Below are positions 54,106 to 62,412 of a DNA stretch of 64,000 nt, piece by piece. This stretch comes from SHZI01 sp041396045 (GTDB taxonomy: Bacteria > Pseudomonadota > Gammaproteobacteria > Steroidobacterales > GCA-2729495). The stretch's first letter is position 1. Every line of letters begins with the position of its first letter. The stretch is taken from positions 248,001 through 312,000 of the forward strand of contig JAWKZI010000001.1 of the NCBI GenBank assembly GCA_041396045.1. Reading direction: 5' to 3'. The notes under the pieces were generated by a model. The model was not told the origin of the DNA. It searched no databases and saw only the letters and a list, made by a program, of their open reading frames with translations. A program made the position numbers and the translations under genes.

Positions 54106-57100
54106 TCAATCTTCAATCGTCAAGGCGACGGATGGCACGCCATCGAACAGTGCCGGATAAGTCAGCCCGGCTGCCACTGGCATGCCCGGGAAACTCAGCG
54201 AAGCACGCAGCAGGTGTCCGAAGCGGTCACCGCCAAATTGATCCAGGCGGACCTGAAATACATCGTGCATGCCGGCGATGGCGTTCATGCCCGGAATTCG
54301 ATTCATGAAGCGGCTCAATCGCCCGCCTTCACCGGTAAACGTCGTCGGGTCGATAATCGGGCGGGCTTCGGCAAAGTTGTTGGCGCCCTCGATTGGCATG
54401 GTAAAGCGCTCCTTGCCCTGCGCCGCGCCACCTGGCGACCAGCTTGCACCGTATCGGACGATCTTGTTGTAGGCATAGCCGAAACCGGCTGCGCCCCCGG
54501 CATAAATGAAGCCGTCACGAAAATCGCCGCCGCTGGCTTCGGCCGTCAGGCCACCGACGACGCCCGATTCTGCCACTCGAGCCGCCGTCCACTGGTTGCC
54601 GTTGTAGGAGGCCACGGTACCAAAGGCTGCACCGCTCACTGCGCCGATGGCGGCGCCACGCAATTCTCCGGTCGCAATGCCGCCAGCCACCGCACCACCG
54701 GTTATTGCACTAACGGTGCTGACGCCTGCCGCCGTAGCACCGGACACCGAGGCGGCGTACCAGCTACCGGCCAGACCGCCGGTGTAGTACGCGGCCACTC
54801 CCGCCAGAATCTCCCTGCCATAGTTGTCCACTACGCGCCGGACGAGATTGCCGGCGCCACTTACCAGCCGTTTGAAAAACTTGCCGATACGACCCAGGAA
54901 GTAACCGCTTGGATCAACCAGCGATGCGGGATTGCTTGCGACATAGTTATAGCGGCTCAATGACTGTGGGTTGAGCAGGTTGCCGATAACCGGATCCGGC
55001 GCCAGCATCGTGCCCAGATAGGGGTCCTGCACCCGACCGTTCATGTGAATCAGACGCACATTGTCCAGATGTTCGTGGCCGGTGTAGCCGCGTTCGAGAT
55101 AATGTTCATCGCGGGCACGCGCCTCGCCTGGATCGGCAGTCCAGTCCGGATTCCGCCGCTTGCCAAAGGCATCAAAATTCTGGGCAATAGTCTGGCTGCC
55201 GGCCCCTACCGCCCGGCTGAGGCTGTCGATGCTGCCCTGGTGGTCACGGTGCAGAAAATAGCCCTGCAAGCTGGCCGGATTGTCCTGCTCTACCTGGGAG
55301 TAAATTGCCTCGCCATTGGCAAATACCGTTGAGCGGTAGCGCCGGGTTGTGCCACTGATCTCGACCTCGAAATGTGGCGCTACGTACAGGGTCGTGACCG
55401 TCTTGCCGCCGGTACGGGCGATCTGCCGGATCCGTTGACGATCAGGCCCATAGGCAAACTCAGCGTAGTCGGCACCACCCTGGTTGATGCGCTTTGGCAT
55501 CTGGAACGGATACCAGGTGATTGCGCTGCCGTTGCGCAGGGTCATGTTGCCGTTGTTGTCGTAGCTGTAGGTACGGTTCCCGGCAGGGCCGGCTCCCACG
55601 GCCGTAATGGCGCCCGGGTGGCTGCTGCCGTAGACATAGTTCCCCACGTCAGACTTGGAGCGGATGCGGCCGCCTGCGTCATAGCTGAGTGCCAGCGTCA
55701 GATTGTTGTTGAGACGTGCTGTCTCAAGCCGGTTCTGATCGTCGTAACTGAAGTCCTCGGTAAGTCCGTGACCCAGATCCTGCCGCTTTAGAAGATTGCC
55801 AGCCTTGTCCCACTGGTAGGCATAGTCCTGCACCCGCGACCCTTGCCCCGACTGTGTGGCGGATTGAGTCCGGATGGATTTCAGGTACGTATTGGCCCGG
55901 TCGAAGTCACGGGTTTCGTCAATCGCATTCCAGCTACCCAGGCGCACGTGTCGTTCGCGCCCGAGGGCGTCTTGCTCCTGGAGGTCGTAGAGCCGCAGCA
56001 TGTAGCCCCAGCCAGGTGCAAGATCCTGCTCGACTACATCAACCACGCCTGCGTCGTAGCGAAAGTCGAGGTACATCCGGTTGCCGTAAACCGTGGCCGG
56101 ATAGGTCATCGATGCGAGCCGTCCGAAGCCGTCCCATGAATAGTTGGTGGTGTATTCCTGACCTGCAATCGTGGTGGTGGTCGCAGTCCGGCGGCCCAGC
56201 GGATCGTAGCTGTACTTCTCCAGGAATCCGTTGCTATCGTTCCCCAGTGGTCCAGACACCTGGCGCGGCAGCCCGAGCAACGAACCAGCGCTGTCGTTGA
56301 ATGTCCAGGTCGTCTGTCCCTGACCTGCATCGTTACGCTGTACCAGCCGACCCAGCTGGTCATAGCTGTAGCTGATAACGTTGGCCGGCGATGCGGCATC
56401 GCTCTGGCTCATGAGTTCCCCGAAGGCGTTGTACGCTGATGTGCGTCGACCAGTGTCTGGCGAATCAACGACAGTGGTGTTGCCACGGGCATCGTGGGCG
56501 AGGGTTGTACGGATGCCGTTGGCATCTGTAATGCTCGCGAGCTCACCGAATGCCGTATAGCTGTAACTGGCTGTGCCGCCAGATACTGAATTGACGGCGA
56601 TCAGCCGTCCGGCAGGATCGAGCGTACGGGTGGTTACCCTGTTCTCGGCGTCCCGAACCGTGCGAGTCAGCCGATTGAAGCTCCAGAGGGTACTGGCCGT
56701 GCCGCCTGACTCGCCAGCCGGTTTGTCCTCCGACAGCTTCTGGCCACCCACGTCAAAGCGGTTCTGTACCCAGAACTGTGGCTCGCCGGCGACGTAGGGG
56801 ACCGTTTGTCGCATCAGCCGTCCAAGGGCATCGAACTCCATGATCTGACGACTGCTATTACCAGCCGCCAGGCTGGTTTCCTGCCCAACGATGCGACCGA
56901 AGCGGTCGTAGATCGAAGTGGAAGCTACGCCGTCGCTACGCAACGCGCTGAGTTGATACGCACCGCGCGCACTGAAACAACCGCCACTACAAGTGCTGTA
57001 ACTGTAGTCGGTCGCGGGTCCGTCAGACGGAGCTTCCTGGCGCAGCCGCCCGAAATCATCCCAGATCCACCGCGTGACAAGGCCGCGCGGCGAGGTCCGG

Positions 57101-60100
57101 CTCAGCTGCACGTCGAGTGCGTGATTCCACTCTGTGGTGACCGTGGGAGAAGACTGCCCGCTGATGATCGCCGACTCTGTACGTGGCCGGTCGCTCCACG
57201 TGTCGTAGGTCCACGTCGTGCGTCGTCCCGGTGCTGATCCGTCTGCCGGCAGACGGATCAGGTGCAGCAACTGTCCGGCAGCGTTCCATACCCGCTGTGA
57301 AAGCAGTTGCCGGGACGCCGGGCCGGGTTGACCCGAGACTTCCGAAATCAGCCGGCAGGTCTTTGCCGACCAGGTGTAGATCATCGTGCGGGTCGAGGCG
57401 TCTGCAGAGGAAATGTCGCGCGTCGTATCCACGCGGATCGGCAGCCCCAGACAATGCTGCGCAAGCCTTGCATCATCGCTGTACGTGGTGGTGATCGTGG
57501 AATTGAGGATCAACGATGAAGCGGGCGACGAAATGGACGTTGCCTCCCGGATCGGTTGCCCGTGATTAAAATCATAAGTGAGCGTGCGGGTGGTAGTGCG
57601 CGACAACTGGCCAGGGCCCCCGCCGTCCGGATCGGTCTCATACTCGTTTGTCGTTTCAGACTGCAGATACGGGAAGTGATAGTTTCCGGCTGCATCTGCC
57701 GGTGCACTGCCAACGACGTGATTGCTCCAGGCCGAACCCTGTTCGCGTAACTTGCGGCCATCGCTGCCCCGGGTAACGACAAGCGCCGGCAGCCCGATGA
57801 ACGGGAAATCCTGGCGATAGCTGGTTTCACTGTAGACGGCGACACCATGCAGTGCCGCATAACGCGAGTCGGTGGCGCGGATTTTTTCGAATCCCAGAAA
57901 ACCACGGCCCAGGCGGTTCACGCGAGCGTTCCAGTAGGCATAGTTGCTGGTGTAGGTGCCGCCAGCGCCGTCGTTGGCCGTGTATTGCGTGACTACAGGC
58001 AGGGAGCCGCCGTGTAGCAAATAGTCGCCTGCAGGTGCGGTTCCGCTGTGTGTATAGGCCGCGCTACGACTCAACGACTGATACGTCGGCTGAAATATAT
58101 TGCCGAGACCATCGGTAGCGCCCACCAGCAGGTCGGGTTGCGACCCTTTGTGCTTGCGCACCTGCCACCGGCCGGTGTTGTCGAGAAACACCAGGTCCAC
58201 GAGTCCATCGCCATTAATATCAGTAGGCGCCAGACGGATCGTGTTTGCGGGTGTCGGGCCATCGGCAATATCGACGTATCGGGATGGATCGCTGTTGCTC
58301 AGTGCCGGTCCGTAAATTCCGCCACCGGCCAACAGGATGCGCCATGTGTCACCGCCCAGGCGAAAAAGGAGATCATCACGACCGTCGTGGTTGTAATCCA
58401 TCGCTCGCACAATGTGACCGATCGGTGTGTAGAAGCCGGCTGACTCCGGGGACTCCATCTGTTTGCCCAGGCTGCGGCGCGTCTGCCAGCCGGTAGCACG
58501 ATCCCGGTAAGCGAGATCGGAAAGCCCGTCGCCGTTCAGGTCCAGGACGACTGCATCCAGCGCCGGTGGTGTCGTGAACAGGGACTGGAAGTCGTCGCCG
58601 GTCGAGCGGAATCCTTCGTAGTACCAGGGTGGTCCGCCGAGACCAAGCGAGCCTCTCCAGACCAGGAGATCCTTGCGGCCATCACCATCAAAATCCGGCA
58701 TGCCCGCAGTCCCTTCGATGACGGGCATTAGTTGAATACCACCCCCGCCGTTGGTACCCAGCGATGTTGTCTGCTCCGGGCCAAAGCCGGCCCCTGTATT
58801 GCGCCTGATGCGCACGATGTAGTCACGCACATAGACCAGATCGTCCAGGCCGTCACCGTCGACGTCCATTGGCAAGGGTGTGTGTACGGTGTCGGTGGTC
58901 AATCCGGTATTCACGGGCGGCAGAAAGCCACCGGCCCCGTTGGACCGGTGTACAAACCAGGTTGCCGGTGAGCCAGCACCCTGGGCCAGAAGATCACGTC
59001 GTCCGTCGCCGTCGTATTCCAGCACGCGGCCGGTGCCATAACTGGCAACACCGGTATTGATTGGTGCGGCGACATACACATTGGCGGCACCGGCGTCGGT
59101 GAGTCGCACATGCCAGCGCTCTGTCCCGCCGACATTCACCGGCAGATAAAGATCTGCATCTCCGTCACCATCGTGATCGGCGAACAAGGCAGTTCCGGCC
59201 AGTGCGTCGGTTGGCCCGGGCTGCGTAGTGTCCAGCCCGCGGACGCCGTTCTGCCAGACCAGATTCGTTGCCGGCAGACATTCGGTGGGGCCACACTGCT
59301 GCACGCTACTCACCTGACTGCGCCCGCTGTCGGACGATATGCCGTTGTTGTATGCCAGGGTGTAGCGGTGGATGAGCTCGAAGCCACTGCCAGCATCAAA
59401 TTCGTAGCGGATTTGCCCGAGGCGATAGACCCGTTGCCACGTGGCGCCCCACAGATGCATGACACGCTGATCCTCTACAGGGCGTGCTGCGTACCGGAAG
59501 AGCAGGCGGAAGCGGGCGCCCTGTCCTGATCCGTCATTGGTCCAGCGGATTTCCAGTGGAAGTCGCTCGCCGGAACCCAGGTCAATCAGCCAGTCGTAGT
59601 CGATACGGTTCGAGAACTTGTCACTGACTTCGTTGACCAGCCATTCCCGGACTTCGCCGCCCGTGCCGCTGGCGTCGGCACGTGAATCGCCATCATTGCC
59701 ATAGCGCCAGGTAAGGCCATCCGGGTGCTGTACTTCGAAGCTGGCAGGGCCGGTACCTTGTCGACCTCTGGAGATGACCCGCTGAAGATTATCAACTTCG
59801 GTGCGGTATTCGGCCCCGTCGGCACCGTAGCTGCCGGCAACCAGTATCAGTGGGCGGCCATCCAGGCAGAAACGATCATCACTGGCGAACTGCACACCCT
59901 GCACGCGCCCGTCCACTGCGATGCTGTGTGCGCAGCGGCTGATCCGTGACAGCCCCGTAATGCTGAAGCCCATACCGGCTTCCTGGTCACCGTCCTGGCT
60001 TGAATAGCGCAGGCCGATGACGGGCTTCAGCCCTCCGCGTCCGGCGGCGACCGATATCGGCATTTCATAGGTTGCTGCCCCGCTGCCGCTTACGCCAAAC

Positions 60101-60216
60101 TCGGCTGCAAGGCGCCCGACTGCAGTGGCCCAGGTACTACCGGCGCACAGAATTCCAGCCAGCAGCAAGGCGACGCTGATCATCAGGCGATGAGGGAATA
60201 CCAGAGCGTGCCGCAT
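54106..60216 (-). CDS. SpvB/FG-GAP/RHS-repeat giant secreted protein
   Basis: The 2,036 residues start at ATG 60216, with GGAG seven bases upstream and a signal peptide (LMISVALLLAGILCAGSTWA). Then: an SpvB-like N-terminal region (AAEFGVSGSGAATYEMPISVAAGRGG; to about 330), six FG-GAP/VCBS calcium-type repeats (DHDGDGDAD, DVDGDGLDD, DFDGDGRKD, DLNGDGLSD, DYNHDGRDD, DINGDGLVD; 344-670), a TcdB-middle-like part, YD/RHS repeats (about 870-1640) and the RHS core (HRDHQGSIDSL to LSRYNYVASNPASLVDPSGY; about 1650-1770). The final 265 residues are a Gly/Ala-rich hydrophobic region and an unplaced terminal domain (LSRFMNRIPGMNAIAGMHDVFQ). Resembles Tc-complex C/polymorphic toxins. Confidence 0.93.
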   Translation of the reverse strand: MRHALVFPHRLMISVALLLAGILCAGSTWATAVGRLAAEFGVSGSGAATYEMPISVAAGRGGLKPVIGLRYSSQDGDQEAGMGFSITGLSRISRCAHSIAVDGRVQGVQFASDDRFCLDGRPLILVAGSYGADGAEYRTEVDNLQRVISRGRQGTGPASFEVQHPDGLTWRYGNDGDSRADASGTGGEVREWLVNEVSDKFSNRIDYDWLIDLGSGERLPLEIRWTNDGSGQGARFRLLFRYAARPVEDQRVMHLWGATWQRVYRLGQIRYEFDAGSGFELIHRYTLAYNNGISSDSGRSQVSSVQQCGPTECLPATNLVWQNGVRGLDTTQPGPTDALAGTALFADHDGDGDADLYLPVNVGGTERWHVRLTDAGAANVYVAAPINTGVASYGTGRVLEYDGDGRRDLLAQGAGSPATWFVHRSNGAGGFLPPVNTGLTTDTVHTPLPMDVDGDGLDDLVYVRDYIVRIRRNTGAGFGPEQTTSLGTNGGGGIQLMPVIEGTAGMPDFDGDGRKDLLVWRGSLGLGGPPWYYEGFRSTGDDFQSLFTTPPALDAVVLDLNGDGLSDLAYRDRATGWQTRRSLGKQMESPESAGFYTPIGHIVRAMDYNHDGRDDLLFRLGGDTWRILLAGGGIYGPALSNSDPSRYVDIADGPTPANTIRLAPTDINGDGLVDLVFLDNTGRWQVRKHKGSQPDLLVGATDGLGNIFQPTYQSLSRSAAYTHSGTAPAGDYLLHGGSLPVVTQYTANDGAGGTYTSNYAYWNARVNRLGRGFLGFEKIRATDSRYAALHGVAVYSETSYRQDFPFIGLPALVVTRGSDGRKLREQGSAWSNHVVGSAPADAAGNYHFPYLQSETTNEYETDPDGGGPGQLSRTTTRTLTYDFNHGQPIREATSISSPASSLILNSTITTTYSDDARLAQHCLGLPIRVDTTRDISSADASTRTMIYTWSAKTCRLISEVSGQPGPASRQLLSQRVWNAAGQLLHLIRLPADGSAPGRRTTWTYDTWSDRPRTESAIISGQSSPTVTTEWNHALDVQLSRTSPRGLVTRWIWDDFGRLRQEAPSDGPATDYSYSTCSGGCFSARGAYQLSALRSDGVASTSIYDRFGRIVGQETSLAAGNSSRQIMEFDALGRLMRQTVPYVAGEPQFWVQNRFDVGGQKLSEDKPAGESGGTASTLWSFNRLTRTVRDAENRVTTRTLDPAGRLIAVNSVSGGTASYSYTAFGELASITDANGIRTTLAHDARGNTTVVDSPDTGRRTSAYNAFGELMSQSDAASPANVISYSYDQLGRLVQRNDAGQGQTTWTFNDSAGSLLGLPRQVSGPLGNDSNGFLEKYSYDPLGRRTATTTTIAGQEYTTNYSWDGFGRLASMTYPATVYGNRMYLDFRYDAGVVDVVEQDLAPGWGYMLRLYDLQEQDALGRERHVRLGSWNAIDETRDFDRANTYLKSIRTQSATQSGQGSRVQDYAYQWDKAGNLLKRQDLGHGLTEDFSYDDQNRLETARLNNNLTLALSYDAGGRIRSKSDVGNYVYGSSHPGAITAVGAGPAGNRTYSYDNNGNMTLRNGSAITWYPFQMPKRINQGGADYAEFAYGPDRQRIRQIARTGGKTVTTLYVAPHFEVEISGTTRRYRSTVFANGEAIYSQVEQDNPASLQGYFLHRDHQGSIDSLSRAVGAGSQTIAQNFDAFGKRRNPDWTADPGEARARDEHYLERGYTGHEHLDNVRLIHMNGRVQDPYLGTMLAPDPVIGNLLNPQSLSRYNYVASNPASLVDPSGYFLGRIGKFFKRLVSGAGNLVRRVVDNYGREILAGVAAYYTGGLAGSWYAASVSGATAAGVSTVSAITGGAVAGGIATGELRGAAIGAVSGAAFGTVASYNGNQWTAARVAESGVVGGLTAEASGGDFRDGFIYAGGAAGFGYAYNKIVRYGASWSPGGAAQGKERFTMPIEGANNFAEARPIIDPTTFTGEGGRLSRFMNRIPGMNAIAGMHDVFQVRLDQFGGDRFGHLLRASLSFPGMPVAAGLTYPALFDGVPSVALTIED

Positions 60217-60384
60217 GTTGATCTCCGCAAATCGACCCCGGGGTTTGGGGACGTTCATGAAAGCAACACAAGGCCCTTTGGCGCGACGCTGGTATCCCGC
60301 TGGAGATGCAGGATTTACCGCACCTCGGACAAATGCCTGCAAAGATGTGAGTTATTCTTGCCGCGCTGAGAAGGAACATTTCCG

Positions 60385-61224
60385 ATGAAAAAGTTCTTGA
60401 AGTACAGCGCCATTGTTCTGGTGCTGATTGTGCTGCTGGGAGCGGGCGGCATCTATTACTGGGCCACTGCCAACGTTGCCCGGCCCGGCGAAGCCGCAAT
60501 ACTCGCCATGCGGTCCGATGGTCGCGTGACCGTCACCGACGGCAAGTTCGTAGTATTTCGACCTGCCGACAGTGAACCGACTACCGGACTGATCCTTTAT
60601 CCCGGCGCGACCTGCGACGTACGGGGCTACGCACCGGTACTTCGCCGCATCGCTGACCGTGGCTATCTCGTTATCGGTGTGCAGATGCCGCTGAACATGG
60701 CCATATTCGCGCCAGACCGGGCCGATGAGGTTCGTGCGGCTTTTCCCGATATCAAGCACTGGGTAATTGCGGGCCACTCCATGGGTGGTGCGATGGCGGG
60801 GCGTTATGCCCACAACCATCCGGATGACCTGGCTGGTGCGATTCTCTGGGATGCTTATCCGCCAGCCAGCGACACCCTGGTCGATGTCCACTATCCCGTG
60901 TGGCTCATCCACCGCGCCACAGCCGATGGCCAACCACCGAAGAAGTTCTCAGCGAATCGGGACCTCTTTCCGGTCAACAGCAGATGGCTGCCCTTGCGGG
61001 GCGGAATTCACATGCAGTTTGGTTCGTTTGTCGGTGGCGGTTACACCGAAGAATGGACAGCAACGATTACCCCCGAAGCGCAGCACGATCTGATCGTGAC
61101 CGATACCCTGAACGCGCTGCTCACCATGGCACCTCCGGTGCTGTCGGCCATGGGAACGGTCCCGGCTGCAGCCGTTCCTACACGCGTGTTGCCACGAAGC
61201 CGCCACGCGGCCGTCGAAACCTGA
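60385..61224 (+). CDS. Alpha/beta hydrolase, membrane-anchored or exported
   Basis: Starts at ATG 60385 behind AGAAGGAACAT (a purine-rich ribosome site). Residues 1-30 form a membrane helix or signal (FLKYSAIVLVLIVLLGAGGIYYW). The hydrolase core has the nucleophile elbow VIAGHSMGGAMAGRYAH (Ser near residue 133) and LAGAILWDAYP. The rest includes an HPDD motif and possible His in GGIHMQFGSF. The 3' end overlaps the following convergent gene by about 47 bases. Substrate unknown. Confidence 0.82.
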   Translation: MKKFLKYSAIVLVLIVLLGAGGIYYWATANVARPGEAAILAMRSDGRVTVTDGKFVVFRPADSEPTTGLILYPGATCDVRGYAPVLRRIADRGYLVIGVQMPLNMAIFAPDRADEVRAAFPDIKHWVIAGHSMGGAMAGRYAHNHPDDLAGAILWDAYPPASDTLVDVHYPVWLIHRATADGQPPKKFSANRDLFPVNSRWLPLRGGIHMQFGSFVGGGYTEEWTATITPEAQHDLIVTDTLNALLTMAPPVLSAMGTVPAAAVPTRVLPRSRHAAVET

Positions 61225-61930
61225 CAGTGCTGTATTCGCCACGAATCAACCAGCGCCAGTCGCGCTCGTTGCTTTCGTTGCAGGCAACAACCCGCACCAG
61301 CGCCACCAGCGCCTCACAGTCCACCTTGAGCAGTTTGCCGATCGGCATGGCTGCCTGGGTAGCGAACTGCAGGCCGTGAAGCGACAGGTCGCGCAATTCG
61401 CCCGGATAGGGTCCCTTCGCTGGCCAGCCGGTGAAATAACTGATCGGTAGCCGCCGTCGGATGCGACTGACAGCACGTTGCCCGGGTTCCAGCCGATCAT
61501 GGATCGCGGGGGCTAGCGGTGTGTTGCAGGTGGTGCAGGTGGCACTGCCATGGATGCGGCCGGCAAACCCGTGCGCGGCACCACAGAATTGGCAGACGGC
61601 TGGTGGCTCCGCCGATGCGGTGGTTTGCCGCCGATGCTGGCCGGCCTCCGTTGCTCGTTCGTCCTGTGTGCCGGTATGTGTAGCACCATGGTGCGCGTCA
61701 GCGATACCAGCCAATACCGCTTGCCAGGCATCGTCATATGCGGCTCGCTTGTCGGGGTCGCTGAGCACGGCATAGGCCTCATTGATCATGGTGGCTGTGA
61801 AGTGATCACCGCCCAGGTCCGGGTGATGACGCAGTTTGGTCATCAGCGTCCTGTAGCTGGAGCGGATGATTTCCTCCGGAGCATCCGGCTGAACGTGCAG
61901 GATCCGATAGTAGTTGCGGCGGTTCTCCAT
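61178..61930 (-). CDS. J-domain / zinc-ribbon / PilZ fusion protein
   Basis: Three modules in 250 residues. A J domain (about 5-68) with HPD at 36-38 and YRILHVQPDAPEEIIRSSYRTL, which stimulates Hsp70 in this family. A CxxC...CxxC zinc ribbon (Cys113, 116, 132, 135: CQFCGAAHG, CTTCNTPLA). A PilZ domain (about 150-245) with both c-di-GMP-binding motifs, R156-x3-R160 (RIRRR) and D181-x-S-x2-G186 (DLSLHG), then a beta barrel. A c-di-GMP-responsive co-chaperone is a plausible reading. This arrangement is not one I recognise as standard. Not an apparent operon. Confidence 0.85.
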   Translation of the reverse strand: MENRRNYYRILHVQPDAPEEIIRSSYRTLMTKLRHHPDLGGDHFTATMINEAYAVLSDPDKRAAYDDAWQAVLAGIADAHHGATHTGTQDERATEAGQHRRQTTASAEPPAVCQFCGAAHGFAGRIHGSATCTTCNTPLAPAIHDRLEPGQRAVSRIRRRLPISYFTGWPAKGPYPGELRDLSLHGLQFATQAAMPIGKLLKVDCEALVALVRVVACNESNERDWRWLIRGEYSTVRFRRPRGGFVATRV

Positions 61931-62073
61931 AGCGGGAATAGGTTAAATAGCTTGCGCAATGCCGTGTGTGGCGGAAGTTCAAGAATAGCGCCGCAGCGAC
62001 GCATTGCTAGGTTGTTTGTAGAACATTTGGTACCGGAATCGCCAGGCGCGACGATCTGGGGTATGGTGCCTGT

Positions 62074-62376
62074 ATGCCTTCCGCCAGTAGTCCAGCCACC
62101 AAACCCAATCCCCTCGACGCCGAGCCCTTCACTCTGAAGTCAATTAGCAAGTCCGCGCCTCCGGAGGGTGTAGACACCGAGAATTGGCATCGGTACGTCA
62201 TTGTGCAGGGTCGCAACACGATTGTCGGCCAGTTGCAGGGTAGCCGGGCAAACACCGAACTTGCCGTCGGCGAGATCATCGAACGGCTCAATGAGCGTCG
62301 CCGGGGCAAGACCGGGCGTGTGCAACTGAGCCCCGGACGAAAGAAAAAAGGCACACCGCCACCGTCCGGCAAGTGA
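62074..62376 (+). CDS. Small conserved hypothetical protein
   Basis: 100 residues: NWHRYVIVQGRNTIVGQLQGSRANTELAVGEIIERLNERRRGKTGRVQLSPGRKKKG. ATG 62074, codon-like composition, no signal or helix. Basic tail. Resembles small proteobacterial proteins of unknown role, but I cannot name a family. It is convergent with the FTR1 gene. Confidence 0.65.
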   Translation: MPSASSPATKPNPLDAEPFTLKSISKSAPPEGVDTENWHRYVIVQGRNTIVGQLQGSRANTELAVGEIIERLNERRRGKTGRVQLSPGRKKKGTPPPSGK

Positions 62377-62412
62377 CGACCGCGCTGCGGTCTGTCCAGC
62401 CTAGCCCGCGGG

